Positions 1 to 10,689 of a DNA stretch of 64,000 nucleotides are shown here, one piece after another. Both the position numbers and the translations under genes were made by a program. Where the stretch lies: NCBI GenBank assembly GCA_019671005.1, contig CM033745.1, forward strand, positions 20,388,921-20,452,920. The letters are read 5' to 3'. The stretch comes from Hibiscus mutabilis. Its lineage: Eukaryota > Streptophyta > Magnoliopsida > Malvales > Malvaceae. The notes below the pieces were generated by a model. The model saw only the letters and a list, made by a program, of their open reading frames with translations, made no database searches and had not been told where the DNA came from. Positions within the stretch are counted from its first letter, which is position 1, and every line of letters begins with the position of its first letter.

Positions 1-327
1 AAGGAAGCCTTAACCACCGCACCCATAGTCAACCCACCAAATTGGAACTATCTGTTCGAGATAATGTGCGATGCAAGTAACCATGTGGTAGGGGCAGTAC
101 TAGGCCAGAAGATTGACAAAACTTTGCATGTGATACATTACGCGTCCAAAACCTTAGATGCCACAAGCCAACTATTCAACCACTGAGAAATAACTATTAG
201 CTATGATCTTTGCGTTGGATAAATTTCGGTCCTACATTTTAGGAGCAAAAGTCATTGTATACACTGATCACATAGCTCTAAAGTACCTATTCACGAAGAA
301 AGACTCAAAACCCCGACTAATGAGATG
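1..327 (+). pseudogene. Athila RNase H fragment of F pol, 5' piece
   Basis: Frame 1 reads an RT connection/RNase H stretch with the motif IMCDASNHVVGAVLGQ. Near 185 the frame shifts, and an in-frame stop lies just before AMIFALDKF; the second half (203-327) carries VIVYTDHIALKYLF and ends at PRLMR. Reading resumes after insertion G at 3453 with WVLLLQDFDLEIRD. The enzyme would degrade RNA in RNA-DNA hybrids during reverse transcription. The frameshift, the stop and the 3.1-kb insertion show it is dead. Confidence 0.85.
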
Positions 328-1294
328 TGTAATATCCCAATTTTTGATTAGTGACCAAAATGTAAATTTTGGAAGTTTGGGGGTTAAAGTGTGAACTTTG
401 GAAAAGTTTAGGGACCAAAGTATAATTTTAAAAATTTATGTATTTTAACCCCGTAAATGAATAGTTCAACCCCAAGAGTGACCTTTCTGTGTTACTCGGA
501 TTTTTCGTACGGAGTTTGTATTAATGGCTATAAAACGATAAAGTTTAGAAAAATATTCAGATAATCTGATCGAATCGAATATCCAGGATATTTTGAAAGA
601 TGATAAGCCAATGTTGATTATGTCATTTTACATGTCTAAGATATTTTCTTTGTGTTGGAAGAATATGAACCCTTGGATTTAAGTTGATTTTCCATGCTAA
701 ATATGAGCCGTTGGATGAAAAATGGCAAGATCGTAATTTTGGAAAATCACAAGGGCAAAGTTGGTAAACTACTAACTCAAGCTTAAATTTAGGTCATTGG
801 ATGAAGGGTGATGATATGAGGAACATTATGAAAATATAGAATTTTCGGAATAGATCCGATAGCTCGGTAAAGGTAAAATCGTAGTAAAGTATTTTGTGAA
901 TATGGAGAAATCGGATCGAATTGAAATTTTAGAGGTTGTTCCATAATTCATAAAAAAATCATAAAATGATATTTATGGAATAGTGGCTGGTTGAGAAGGA
1001 ACTAATGTAGTGTGATTCTAATGGAATGGCAATTTTAAAATATTTGAAGTTACAAGGGTTATTTTTGGAAGAAAAAAAATTAAAAATTAAATCTTGGCCC
1101 TTGATTTTGGACTATATTAAAAACATTGAAAGCTTGAGGGGGCATTTGACAATGCTAATAATTAAAATATGTAATGAATTTAAAGGATGGATACAAGACC
1201 TCAATCCCTCACGGCTAAGCTCCTTCATATTGAAGGAACTCATCAAGATTTTCCACGTTGGGGAAACATGGCACTAGCAAAAGCACCCTCCATG

Positions 1295-1815
1295 TTTACG
1301 TGGAGAAACACACATGGTTTGGGGAATTAAAATAAGACAAGGCTGCCACATGCACCATGTTCCATGGTGAGTAAGTATGCCATGATTCATGGCTTCATAC
1401 CTCGTGGAAATCTATGGCTAAAGGAAAATTGATAGTTGTCTCTATCCCATATACGTGGAAGTATATGATAAAAACATGAAATAACTTTCCATGATACGTG
1501 GAAAGAACAAAGAAATGCATGGCCACCTTTAAATATACGTGGAATAAAATGGGAATCCATTATTTGCCTTCTGCCACATGGAAGTTGAGAAACCCCCATG
1601 TTAAGGAATTACATAGCTATGTTACACCATGGCTTCTTTCCTCTTTCTACGTGGAAGGGAAAGAAGAAACATTTACACATAATTATTTCTCTATGACACG
1701 TGGGAGAAAACCATGGTGATGAATAGGCAATCTGGTGCTATCATCAATTTCCTTAAATTATTATTATTTCCTCTTTCATGGGAAATTCGGAGGGGAAACA
1801 TAATATAAATAGGGG
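1295..1815 (+). promoter_or_regulatory. Putative U3 promoter of LTR G: ACGTGG-box cluster and TATA box
   Basis: Within about 400 bases the word TACGTGGA or a close variant recurs near 1300, 1451, 1495, 1538 and 1649, with ACACGTGGG at about 1696. CCATGG and CATGG words are interspersed. TATAAATAGG at 1804-1813 follows at a spacing typical of a plant TATA promoter, so transcription would start near 1835. ACGTGG is the core of plant G-box/ABRE elements bound by bZIP and bHLH factors. Function is inferred from sequence only. Confidence 0.5.
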
Positions 1816-3297
1816 GAGAACCAAAGAGATATGGGGGAATATAACATAATAAATTTAAGTGAATGCGAGTCTTGCTGCCACAAGCAACACCAGGCGTGGA
1901 AACAAGGCTCTCCCATATAATCATTGGGAATTGCTACAGCAGCAAACAATGAAAGCAGAGATAAAATACAATCATTCGGCTATGGCTAATATGCATTTCG
2001 AAAGAAGTGGTAAAGATGTGGCTATAGATCGGGATATCTTGTAACTTTGGAGTATTAGGTTTGAGAAGTTTACAAGGTTCGATCGTGGTTAGAGTTTGCA
2101 AGTCATACTCTTTAAGTATTTCGGTCAAGTTCAAATAAAAAAAGGTTCGAAATTTTATAAAGGAAAGGATCAAGTAGAATTAGCGAGGCATGCTAATAAA
2201 TGGTCCAGGTAAGTGCAATTGCAGCATATCATAATACATTAATATTTATGTCATTGAACATATGATTGATATAATATGAATATCTCAAATTTTGAGAAAT
2301 AAAATGCATTGATCATTTGATTATTTATATTGACAAGGTTGATATGCTTATGCATAATATTTCGGGTATAAACTGCCCAAGTTGAATTATGTTGATATAT
2401 ATATTGTCATGGATAAAATGATTATGTATTATGAAATACATGTCCAAGTAAGTTATTAAGGGACAAGATATAGTTGGCATGCCATAGAGTTTCGCAGCAT
2501 GTTGCATAATCGGAAATTCAGGATAGCACTATAGTGTTGAAAGTACACTTAGTGTATGGTAAGCACAGCCTTATAAATGTGCGGGAAGCACTTCGGTGCA
2601 TATTTGACTCGTGTACCCAGGGTCCTTAAGATTTATTTTTTGGGCTATAAATAAAGGGATAATAAATGGTAAACAGGTTAGAGAGTATATGAATTCTCGG
2701 GACATATGGTAAGTATATCGGTAAGAAAATTTATATTTGATTTATATTACGTTCATATATGATGGTAATATTATCTAGTGATCATGACGCATATATGCAT
2801 ATAAGGCATATTATGATAAACGGGCTAGCATGAAAATCTTATGACATTGACATATAATAAATAATTACTAATGCAATGTGAAAGTTGATGCATTGGCATA
2901 TATCATGCTATACAAATGTAGTCATGAAGTTGAATAAAGTTTAAATAATTATTAATACTTTCTTTATTGCCTCACTAAGTTCATACTTAGCGTGTGTTTG
3001 GTTGTACACACGTAGGTAAATTAAGTTGAGGGTGAGAAGAGCATTGCATCAATATTGGAAAGCTCAACAGGTAATCACAGTAATGACATTCAAATTGAAG
3101 TTGATTATTATAGTGGCATGTATACTTGCTAAACCTATTTGAGTGTGATTGGCTTTTAAAGTTCATTATGATTTCAAGATGATTGGCATTTCTGGAAAGA
3201 TTCGAGGTTAAGAATAACCTTAAGTGATGAATTGCACGCTAAGATAATTGATTTATGATTGGAAACTCGAGTAAATAATTTAAGTCAATTTTAAATA

Positions 3298-3352
3298 AAG
3301 TTAAGCATGCTTGGGCTAGAGAAGTTTTAGGATGGGTGACCATCGGAAAGTT
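3298..3352 (+). promoter_or_regulatory. 5S-rRNA-like internal Pol III promoter module in LTR G
   Basis: AAGTTAAGCATGCTTGGGC followed by TAGGATGGGTGACC matches the 3' half of plant 5S rRNA, covering its box A, intermediate element and box C in the right order and nearly right spacing (one base short between A and IE). The match fades after GGAAAGT, and a run of six T at 3351-3356, a potential Pol III terminator, follows at once. The 5' half of 5S rRNA is not recognisable. Cassandra TRIM elements are the known precedent for 5S sequence in an LTR, but their LTRs are only a few hundred bases long. Confidence 0.8.
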
Positions 3353-3447
3353 TTTTGAAAATTTTAAATTACTCCGATTTTGATTTAAAAAAGTCATAAC
3401 ATTTCTAACTCGTATCTGATGTACGGATATGGAAAGGGGGTGTTACA

Positions 3448-3606
3448 AGATGGGTGTTGCTCCTACAAGATTTTGATCTAGAAATTCGTGATAAAAGGGA
3501 ACTGAGAACTCAGTGGCCGACCATCTAAGTCGAGTTCTCCAAGACGATAACCCCAATCCAATCAGAGAGGAATTCCCCGATGAACAACTTTTTGCGATGG
3601 GATGAG
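3448..3606 (+). pseudogene. Athila RNase H fragment of F pol, 3' piece
   Basis: After the second AGATG the frame continues with WVLLLQDFDLEIRD and VADHLSRVLQD, the conserved end of Gypsy RNase H leading to integrase, and then reaches a TGA after about 50 codons. No integrase follows; the sequence passes directly to the non-coding 3' region. F has therefore lost its integrase by deletion as well as by interruption. Confidence 0.8.
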
Positions 3607-5237
3607 GGAGTTACGTCTAGCCAAAGACGTTAAAGAAAGGCGCTTCTTGGGAGGCAACCCATTATTTTTATTTTTATTATGCTTTTAGTTTAAGTTTTAT
3701 ATTTTTGTTTCAATAATTTCTGCAATTTTTATTTTTTAGGTACACTTGACTAGAATAAGGCATGCCCACAATTTGGAATCCAGTCTCAGTTGCCGCAGCA
3801 TATCTAGTTGCTACAGCAATCAAACCATTTTTAGTTGCCGCGGAAAATTTAGTTGACTGGGTAATTCAGTTAGTCTTAAGGCAAACCAAAGGGCATACTT
3901 CGAGCACGCGGATATCATACCACCACACCCTACACCCCTACTGCCGCATGAGGGAGCACTCTTCTCCCTTCACTTTTTAATTGCTTTCTTTTATTTTCTG
4001 CATGTAGGTTAGGAAACATTGAGGACAATTTTAGGTTTAAGTGTGGGGGGAGTTAACTTTGATGTGCTTAATTTGTGCTAAAACCATGGGATATAGTTGT
4101 GTGAAATTGCATGCTTGATGACTTTGAGTGTTACTTTCACATGAAAATTTTTCTTGAACTTAACATGTTGAGATTTTTAAGAAAATTGGATCCCTAGGTA
4201 AAGATGAGATTGATATGGGAAGTAAAATATGATTGATTATATCTTGTTAGACTTGTAAATCGTTTCTCATATTAATTGATTCGATAGTCAGATGGATAAA
4301 AATTGGACACAACAAACCACTTTGTGAGACTTGAGCTTTAATAAGCATATATCTTGTGCTTTATATTTTTCTTCATTGAGTGATTGTCAAGCATGATTGG
4401 ATTTCTTCTAGAACTTGCGATGTTATGCATATCAAGACCACATTATAGGATTGAATTACTTGAGATGATTAAGGCACTTAGGTATGAACCTTGAGCCAAA
4501 AAGCCTACCTTGATAAATATGACCATTAAAGAACTACTTTTGGGCCTAAGCCTTTTGTTTGGAAATCAACCACATTATAAGCCTAATTCCTTTTTGTTGA
4601 TTTCCCCAATTTGAAACCGAAAAACTACACACTTTCCTTACATGAAAGAGAAAAATCAAGCAAAACAAAAAAGAAAAGAAAAAGGAGAAAATCTGGAAAA
4701 ATAAGGAAAAAAAAGAAAATTGTCTTGTTCAAAAACAAAATTCAAAAAAAAGAGAAAAGGTGTGAAAAAAGATTGAATCCTTGTTTCTCCCAAAAATAAA
4801 TTTTTGCAAAAAGCTTGATACAAAAGAGGAAAAAGAGTGTGAAGTTCTACGATTCAAAAAGCCAAAAGTCTTTCTTATCATACCTTGTCCTAAGCCCCAT
4901 TACAACCAATTTAAAGACCTTTTGATCTTGTGATTCATCATAGCAAAGTGGTGGAGATTCGATATATTTTCAAGCTTATGGTAAGTATCTTTTCATGCTT
5001 TGACTTGAGTGTTGTTGTCCCTTAAACACTTTGAGAGATATTGAGTGAATTCTTTGCGAGGGTGTTTGATTTTATTCCATCTTGACTTCATGATAATTAA
5101 TTGAGATATTATTTGCTTGTGCTAATTTGGAAATCATGATTTATTACTTCTCTTATCCTTTCTTCATTACCAAAAGGACCCTAGATCTTGAATTTCAATA
5201 TGCTTGAGGACAAGCATAATCTAAGTGTGGGGGTATA
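3607..5237 (+). other. Non-coding 3' region of F with two polypurine modules
   Basis: It starts with the post-pol block (AAAGACGTTAAAG, then GCGCTTCTTGGGAGGCAACC). Two modules of the form TTGAGGACAA, 8-11 bases, TAAGTGTGGGGG follow at about 4019-4052 and 5203-5234; the second abuts the LTR and must be the working polypurine tract. Between them is A-rich sequence with a lysine-rich 62-codon frame (4611-4799), which I regard as chance. No 3' ORF like that of element E is recognisable. Confidence 0.65.
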
Positions 5238-6492
5238 TGATAAGTCATATATTTGCATGTTTTCACATATTAAATCATATGTTTTAGCAAATTAATCTAT
5301 CTTAAAGCCCGTGATTTGGTTCCTATTTGGTTTTGTAGGTGTTTTTGGGCCTTAATGACGTTTTATACGTAAAAGACAAGTTTTAGCACCATTTAGGCGT
5401 CACCTCCAGAATTCTTGTTAATTGCCAAGGCAAGTCCCAATTGCCACGACAAGCTTTTCATAAAATGCCTTAATTGCCTCGGCAAGTTTCACTTGCCACG
5501 ACAATATTGTTTCCGCAAAAATACCAAGCGCAAGACAGATTTGGGCCTAGAGAACAAGCAGATTTTTACTTGGAAGGCAAGCAATCCTATTACAAAGATG
5601 ACTTCTACTTTTTCCATAATTAAAAGTAGTTAGGGTTGTTGTATTTAATGTAAAGTCTTCCCCTTTATTCCCTATAAATATAGATCAAAGGGTGAAGAGA
5701 AAATACCAAGTAGAAACCCTAATTTAGTCGAAACCCTCTCCCCTCTTCTCTTGTAGCCGTTGACCACCATGAGTGGCTAAACCCTTTCTTTTCTAGTCAA
5801 GTGTAGATATAAGGATATTATTTAATGTTTTTAGTGAGATTTCTTGTTCCCAAATTATCTTCATATTTATTCAAGTATTTTCATATCTTTTGTGCTTCAC
5901 CTTCATGTGTATGTTTGGTTAAATATATGCTACAACCAATTCAATGGTATTTGATACAAGTGGTAAAGAAATTCGAGTTCGATTTCTAAATGTATGAATT
6001 CATGTTCTTAATAAGTTAACGGGTTCATGCTTAGGAAGAATATGTGCTTTGGGTCTCTTAAAGATCATTAATGTTATTTGATAGATTATAATTCTTTAGT
6101 GGTATCTAGGAATTTAATCTTGATAATAAGAGTTAATCTTTTGATGGTATTTAATTGGTTATCTATCTTAGAAGAGATTTAGGTTATTTGGTGGTATTCA
6201 TCTAATCTAAAACCAAGCTATTTGAAGTTGATGTTGATTTATCTTTTGTGGGTCAATGATCTAAATTTTTGATTTAATATTCCAAGTTCTACCTTGACTA
6301 GAGTTTCATCTTATATAGATTTATTTCTTAATTCAATTGCTTTCTTCAAATCAAACACAACCCCCCTTTTTACTTTTAATTGCTTGTGAACTTGATTTCT
6401 TAACCATTCTCTGTGTGATCGACCCTACTTGCCGCTACTACAAATCCAAAGAACAAGTAGGTATTATTTTTTGACGTATTCGACACCCATCA
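5238..6492 (+). repeat. 3' LTR of element F (1255 bp)
   Basis: It begins TGATAAGTCATAT directly after the purine tract and ends CGACACCCATCA. TATAAATA at 5673-5680 fits a promoter about 435 bases into the LTR. The U3 repeats TTGCC(A/T)CGRCAAG-like words (5420-5510) in both orientations. The sister LTR lies upstream of the window, so age cannot be judged here. Confidence 0.8.
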
Positions 6493-7244
6493 ACAGATTT
6501 ATTTGTTAGCAGAAATAGTTTTCCCCTGTTTTTTTATGTCATTAAAACAACATCCTAAATGCTCTTATAAATGTAGAACAACCCATTCACATGTTTATTC
6601 ATACATTTATATCTAGCAAGACTTCTAATTTGAATTCAAGTAATCGTGACTACTTCGAATTATGTTATCAAGATTTCATATCATGAAATTCAATTCTTAT
6701 CCCATTCGAATGCTTCTAGCATTTCATGAGAATTGAACCTTCCTTAATCTTAGACGACCAACAACAAATCACAATTAATTTTCAAAATGAGCTTTAAACA
6801 AAGAGAAGAATAAAGCTACTTACCCCCTTACCCATTAGATTCGAACAATGCCCAAGAGTTTGAACCAGACCACACTCAATTCTCCAAGCCTTCGAATCAT
6901 CAAGCTTAATTCTCCTTCTCTTGATTTGATTTCGGGTGGTCAAGGGAAGAATATGAAAACATAGGATTTTTCATTCCATGTGGCCAAACCCTCCCTTTAC
7001 ATGGCTTCATCATTGATTGCCATGTGTACAAGGCTCCAATATAATTTTCTTTACCATGCAATTCTAGAGTTTCATAGAACTTTCGATTTAATCCTCTTGG
7101 AAATTGGTCACTCACTTTTCCAATTCTTAAATCCAGTCATAAAGTCCCTTATTTTAAATTTAACTTCATCAAAAAGCAAATTAAAACAATTTATTAGCAT
7201 TCGATTTAATAACATATTTCTAGACCAATTTTTGGGGTGTTACA
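6493..7244 (-). repeat. LTR fragment H, minus strand
   Basis: Read on the minus strand from 7244 it starts TGTAACACCCCAAAAATTGGTCTAG. This resembles the starts of A (TGTAATATACCAAAATTAGC at 23503), B (at 20399) and J (at 62852); similarity to A is patchy over a few hundred bases, for example the words ATTGCATG and CTTGTACACATG. H lies in the gag of element I, whose frame stops at 7245. F begins at 6492, so F landed inside H and the rest of H lies upstream. Confidence 0.7.
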
Positions 7245-8011
7245 TTGAGGTGACTTGTCCAGTAAAGTGTCGTTTGCTAAAGCATCCAACATCATCCTTG
7301 TGGGAGCATTGACGCCATTGTAGAACATTACGACTTGCATTCAGTCTTGAAATCCATGATTTGTACACTTGCGGAGCAGTCCCTTATATCTATCCCAAAA
7401 CTCGTACATTTACTCGTCATCAGCTTGATGAAAAGAAGCAATGCCATTCCGCAATTGGGTGTTAATGTTAGGTGGATTATACCGTAGCAAAAAACCTTTG
7501 CATAGATCTGTCCATGATTCCATAGAACCAGTTGGTACTTCACTCAACCAAGCTCGTTCTCGATCATGCAATGAATAAGGAAATAACTTGAGGTTCAACA
7601 CATCTTCATACACACCTTGTTGTCTAAAGGAGTCACATACTTCCAAGAATGCATGAATGTGTTGTCTTGCATCTTTATTAGGCGATCCACAAATTGCCCA
7701 ATAGAGTTCAACATGTTGAACATCATAGGTTTTAGTTCAAAATGAGCTGCTTGAATCTCAGGAGCTACAATTCCAGGATTGAGATCATCTAAGCTAGGAT
7801 TCAAGTGGTATCTAATAGCTCGAGGTCGAACTATTGCTCCAGGATTTGCTGCAGCATTATGTTCATCCAAATTTTCATCTACTTGATTCCCTTGGTTGCC
7901 ACCTCTATAAATAGTTCTTAAGGCTTCTTGAATGCGTCTTATTTGGCAAAACAAGTGCTCGATTTCAGGCACTATAGGTGTTAATGGCTCTTCGGGTCTT
8001 CCTCGGGTCAT
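7245..8011 (-). pseudogene. Gypsy gag of element I, broken by H
   Basis: On the minus strand the frame starts at MTRGRPEEPLTP (ATG at 8011-8009). It reads about 125 codons, shifts frame near 7640, continues through LKLFPYSLHDRERAWLSEV (a gag capsid signature), has a stop near 7410 and another near 7335, and reaches MFYNGVNAPTRMMLDALAN before LTR H interrupts it. Gag would form the retroelement capsid. Capsid wording fits Athila/Tat-type Gypsy gags. The rest of the element lies beyond H, upstream of the window. Confidence 0.8.
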
Positions 8012-8113
8012 GCAACACAACACCTGAAAAAGAGTAAACAAAAACAAAAAATAAAACTAAACAAAAAGGAAAAATAAGCCGGTGCAAAGAATAAACTCTA
8101 AATAACCAATTGT

Positions 8114-8134
8114 CAATCCCCTGTAACGACACCA
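8114..8134 (-). other. Primer-binding site of element I (tRNA-Asp-like, diverged)
   Basis: The minus strand reads TGGTGTCGTTACAGGGGATT just outside the LTR. It resembles the tRNA-Asp site of Athila elements (compare TGGAGCCGTTGCTGGGGATT in element E) with several changes. Its place between LTR and gag supports the orientation. Confidence 0.6.
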
Positions 8135-8143
8135 AAAACGTAT

Positions 8144-9576
8144 TGCGTGTTGTGACGTACTATAAATGATACGCAAATAGTGTAAGTATACACATCGAAC
8201 AAGTAATACAGTGATGAGTGAGTATCATCTCCATAGGGATTGGAGGCCAAACTAGCTTAGTCAAAACACACAAATTTGCAGCTTGAAAATAAATGCAATA
8301 TCAATAGGAAACAAGTTCAGAAATGTTGTAGCAAACAACTGTAATATAAACTAGGTTGAAACAAGGATACTTCAAACGTCCTCTCATGTGTACGAAGCTC
8401 TCTATTGGGATGACAGACTAGGCTTATCAAGGGCTCCTATGTCTAAGTCTCAAGAATGTTTAGCTCTAACTTGCTCATATCATGCTCGACAGAGTTTACT
8501 AAGGTGTTTCTAAACTATCTCTAGCAAGAAACCTGACAGCCAAAATGCTATGGCAATACCTCTCGGCGTGAACCCTAGCAAGTTACTATCCTTGAAGTTC
8601 TACTCCTTTTAGTCCTTGAAACTCTACACTTATCTCTAAGGTGAGTTAAGATTTTTCCTCTCAGCATCAAGCCCCATTGTCCACGTAGATCTAAAACTAA
8701 CTCTCTCGAATATTAAGCTATCCAACACCTAAGCAAAGGCTAACAATCGAAAGCTCTTACAAGCTTAAGGCATACAAAATAATGGAAAAAGCATGTAAAG
8801 GGCAAGAAAGCAAACCAAACATTCATTCAAACTTAAAGCATAAGTATCCCAAAACAAGCCCAAGCCACTTAAAATTAGTTCATGGCTGGGCAAATATCAT
8901 CTACAATCAATCGTTTAAGACAACTCATCCAAATATAAAGAAATGAAATAGCAAAAGCAACTAAAGAAAGGGAAACTCTCAAGCTGCCTTGGACTACCGT
9001 GAACCACTCTAAGCTTGCTGCTTCTCTCAAAGGCCAACAAAAACACCCCTTGGAGCTTCAACAATGGAGGACACCACGAAAGAGAAAATGAAGAAAGGCA
9101 AGCACCTTTTTTTCTCTTTCTTAGGTCACAAATATCCTTTTTTCAGCTCTCCCTTTAATGTGGGTGTCCTTTTCTTTATATAGTGGGGGCTCCTAGGGTT
9201 CTGTGCCCTTAATTTCTAGGGAATATTCCTTTCACATGTGGGGACACAGCTGGCTGGCAGGTTCACGTGTGGGGCTGCAAAATATCTTCAGTTTGTTGTC
9301 CTCTTGCGCGCCCAGAAATGCTATCCAAAATGCTAAGGCATTTTGCCTTTTCTCCTGCACTACTCCTCGTTTCCCTACACATCACCACACCAAACAACAA
9401 CCTTCCCAAGCAGTACCATTCTTATAAATAAACAAAGACAACCAAACAAATAACATCAAATTCAACTACACGAGCTAAATGCAACTATATTCTATGAAAT
9501 GAGATGAAATGAGCTTAATTTCACCCAATAACCTAAGTAAAGAGGTACGAAATGTTAACCTTTTACAAGGTTAACA
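8144..9576 (-). repeat. 5' LTR of element I (about 1433 bp), minus strand
   Basis: Boundaries are inferred from TG/CA tips: on the minus strand it starts TGTTAACCTTGTAAAAGG at 9576 and ends ACAACACGCA at 8144, just before the PBS. A TATATAAAG box on the minus strand (9174-9182) is correctly placed about 400 bases into the LTR. The first 24 bases form a near-perfect palindrome. The other LTR is outside the window, so the termini are provisional. Confidence 0.65.
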
Positions 9577-9780
9577 CTTTGGGTAGAAAGCTTTGATGGT
9601 TGTAACGGTTTCCTCCTAAGCCTAGAAAATAGGAAGAATTTCTTAGTAAAATTGTTGAAAGCCTTAGTGGGAAGCTAAGGTAGTGGATGTAGACTTTGTT
9701 AGAAGGTTGAACCACTATAAATTCTTTGTGTCACAATTTTTATTCTTCCATTTGCTACCCTTTATTTTTTAAAGTACCAA
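9577..9780 (+). repeat. Copia-type LTR remnant
   Basis: GTAGTGGATGTAGACTTTGT followed by GAACCACTATAAATTCTTTG is a wording I recognise from the R/U5 end of many plant Copia LTRs. No PBS or coding part is attached; element I appears to have been inserted into or beside it. Limits are approximate. Confidence 0.55.
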
Positions 9781-10689
9781 TTCACCCCTCTTGACCAATC
9801 GAGTTGATTAATTATCCTAATAGTACCCTTAACTCTTGAATTAATCTATTTTTTATATTGTTTTTTAATTTATAAGTTAAAAGACTAGTTCATATTTCTA
9901 TGGTTAACATTTACGATACATGACCCACATTCTAAAATAAAAGTTTAACTTTGATTTTAAATTTCAAAAGTCATCTGCAACTAGGGAAATTAATAATAAT
10001 TTTAATAGCATATATTTTATGGACTAATTCAGTTTAAGTGCTGATAAATCGACTGTAAAATATAATTAAACATTTAAAAATGATTGGAATCCAACTAATT
10101 TACACCTAAATTTTAAAGTTAATCCACAATAACTCACTCTAATTTCCCTAATAATACAATATTACAAATATAAAAATAGTAAATAAATTTAATTAACTTT
10201 ATGTCTTTACGTTATTGTTAGAACAAATATTTGATTCCTTTTTCTCGCTAATGGTTAAATATTGTGGAGACCGTAAATTTTTTAAAAAGAAGGAATTTTG
10301 AAAGAAATTGTAGTGGGATTCGTGGGTTACTGGGGGTTCATTTTTGAGTAGATTTTTAATTTTTTATGATTATAAGATTTATAAAATAATTTTTAAGTGC
10401 AAGTAGAGTTATTTTTAAAGGTGTCAATAGTTTATTTTAAGGGGTGTTATTTCAAAAATATACTACCCCATAAATGGTTTTAATTTTATTAAGTTTGCAA
10501 TGTCTTCTCTTAGCAATTTCGTTGGATTTTGGGGTTTTCATCTGTCCAGCATGATTGTATGTCAATGGAATCTTAGGAGTAAAGACAAAAAATTGAATCG
10601 AAGGAATTTTTTTTTTTAAAAGATCACAGAAGACGGGCGGTAGACTTGTGAAGGAAGAAGTTTCACATTTGGGATAAGGCTTAATACAC
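9781..10689 (+). other. AT-rich sequence, nothing recognised
   Basis: Strongly A+T-rich DNA with short homopolymer runs. A 79-codon minus-strand frame (10452-10691) shows no family signature and lies against the inverted-repeat element, so I do not call it a gene. Confidence 0.5.

Larger units (their letters stand above)
328..3447 (+). mobile_element. Solo LTR G (3120 bp) inserted in F pol
   Basis: It begins TGTAATATCCC and ends GGTGTTACA. It is flanked by the perfect 5-bp duplication AGATG (323-327 and 3448-3452), and the F reading frame continues across it. There is no coding sequence, PBS or second LTR inside, so it is best read as a solo LTR left by recombination of a Gypsy element with TGTAAYAYCCC-type long LTRs (Tekay/Del-like by termini). 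The probable U3 has a cluster of ACGTGG words and a TATA box at 1804. Near the 3' end lies a 5S-rRNA-like block (3298-3352). A short nonautonomous element with the same ends is the alternative. Confidence 0.85.
1..6492 (+). mobile_element. Athila-type Ty3/Gypsy element F, 3' part
   Basis: The window opens inside the RNase H region of a Gypsy pol whose 5' half lies upstream. In order it shows an RNase H piece, insertion G, the end of RNase H, a 1.6-kb non-coding 3' region with two polypurine modules, and a 1255-bp LTR. Athila assignment rests on the RNase H wording, the CATTGAGGACAAT block (4017-4029, also present in element E at 49283) and the post-pol block ending GGGAGGCAACCC (about 3650-3660). 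F lies within LTR fragment H, because H sequence begins directly after the F LTR. The 5' LTR is not visible, so the target duplication cannot be tested. Confidence 0.8.

Noticed and set aside
3762..3980. 72-codon plus-strand frame in the F 3' region
   Set aside because: Repeated GTTGCCGC/GTTGCTAC words give an apparent Val/Ala pattern; no match to the Athila 3' ORF domain.
6980..7312. 110-codon plus-strand frame
   Set aside because: Crosses the junction between LTR H and the antisense gag of element I, so it cannot be an ancestral gene.
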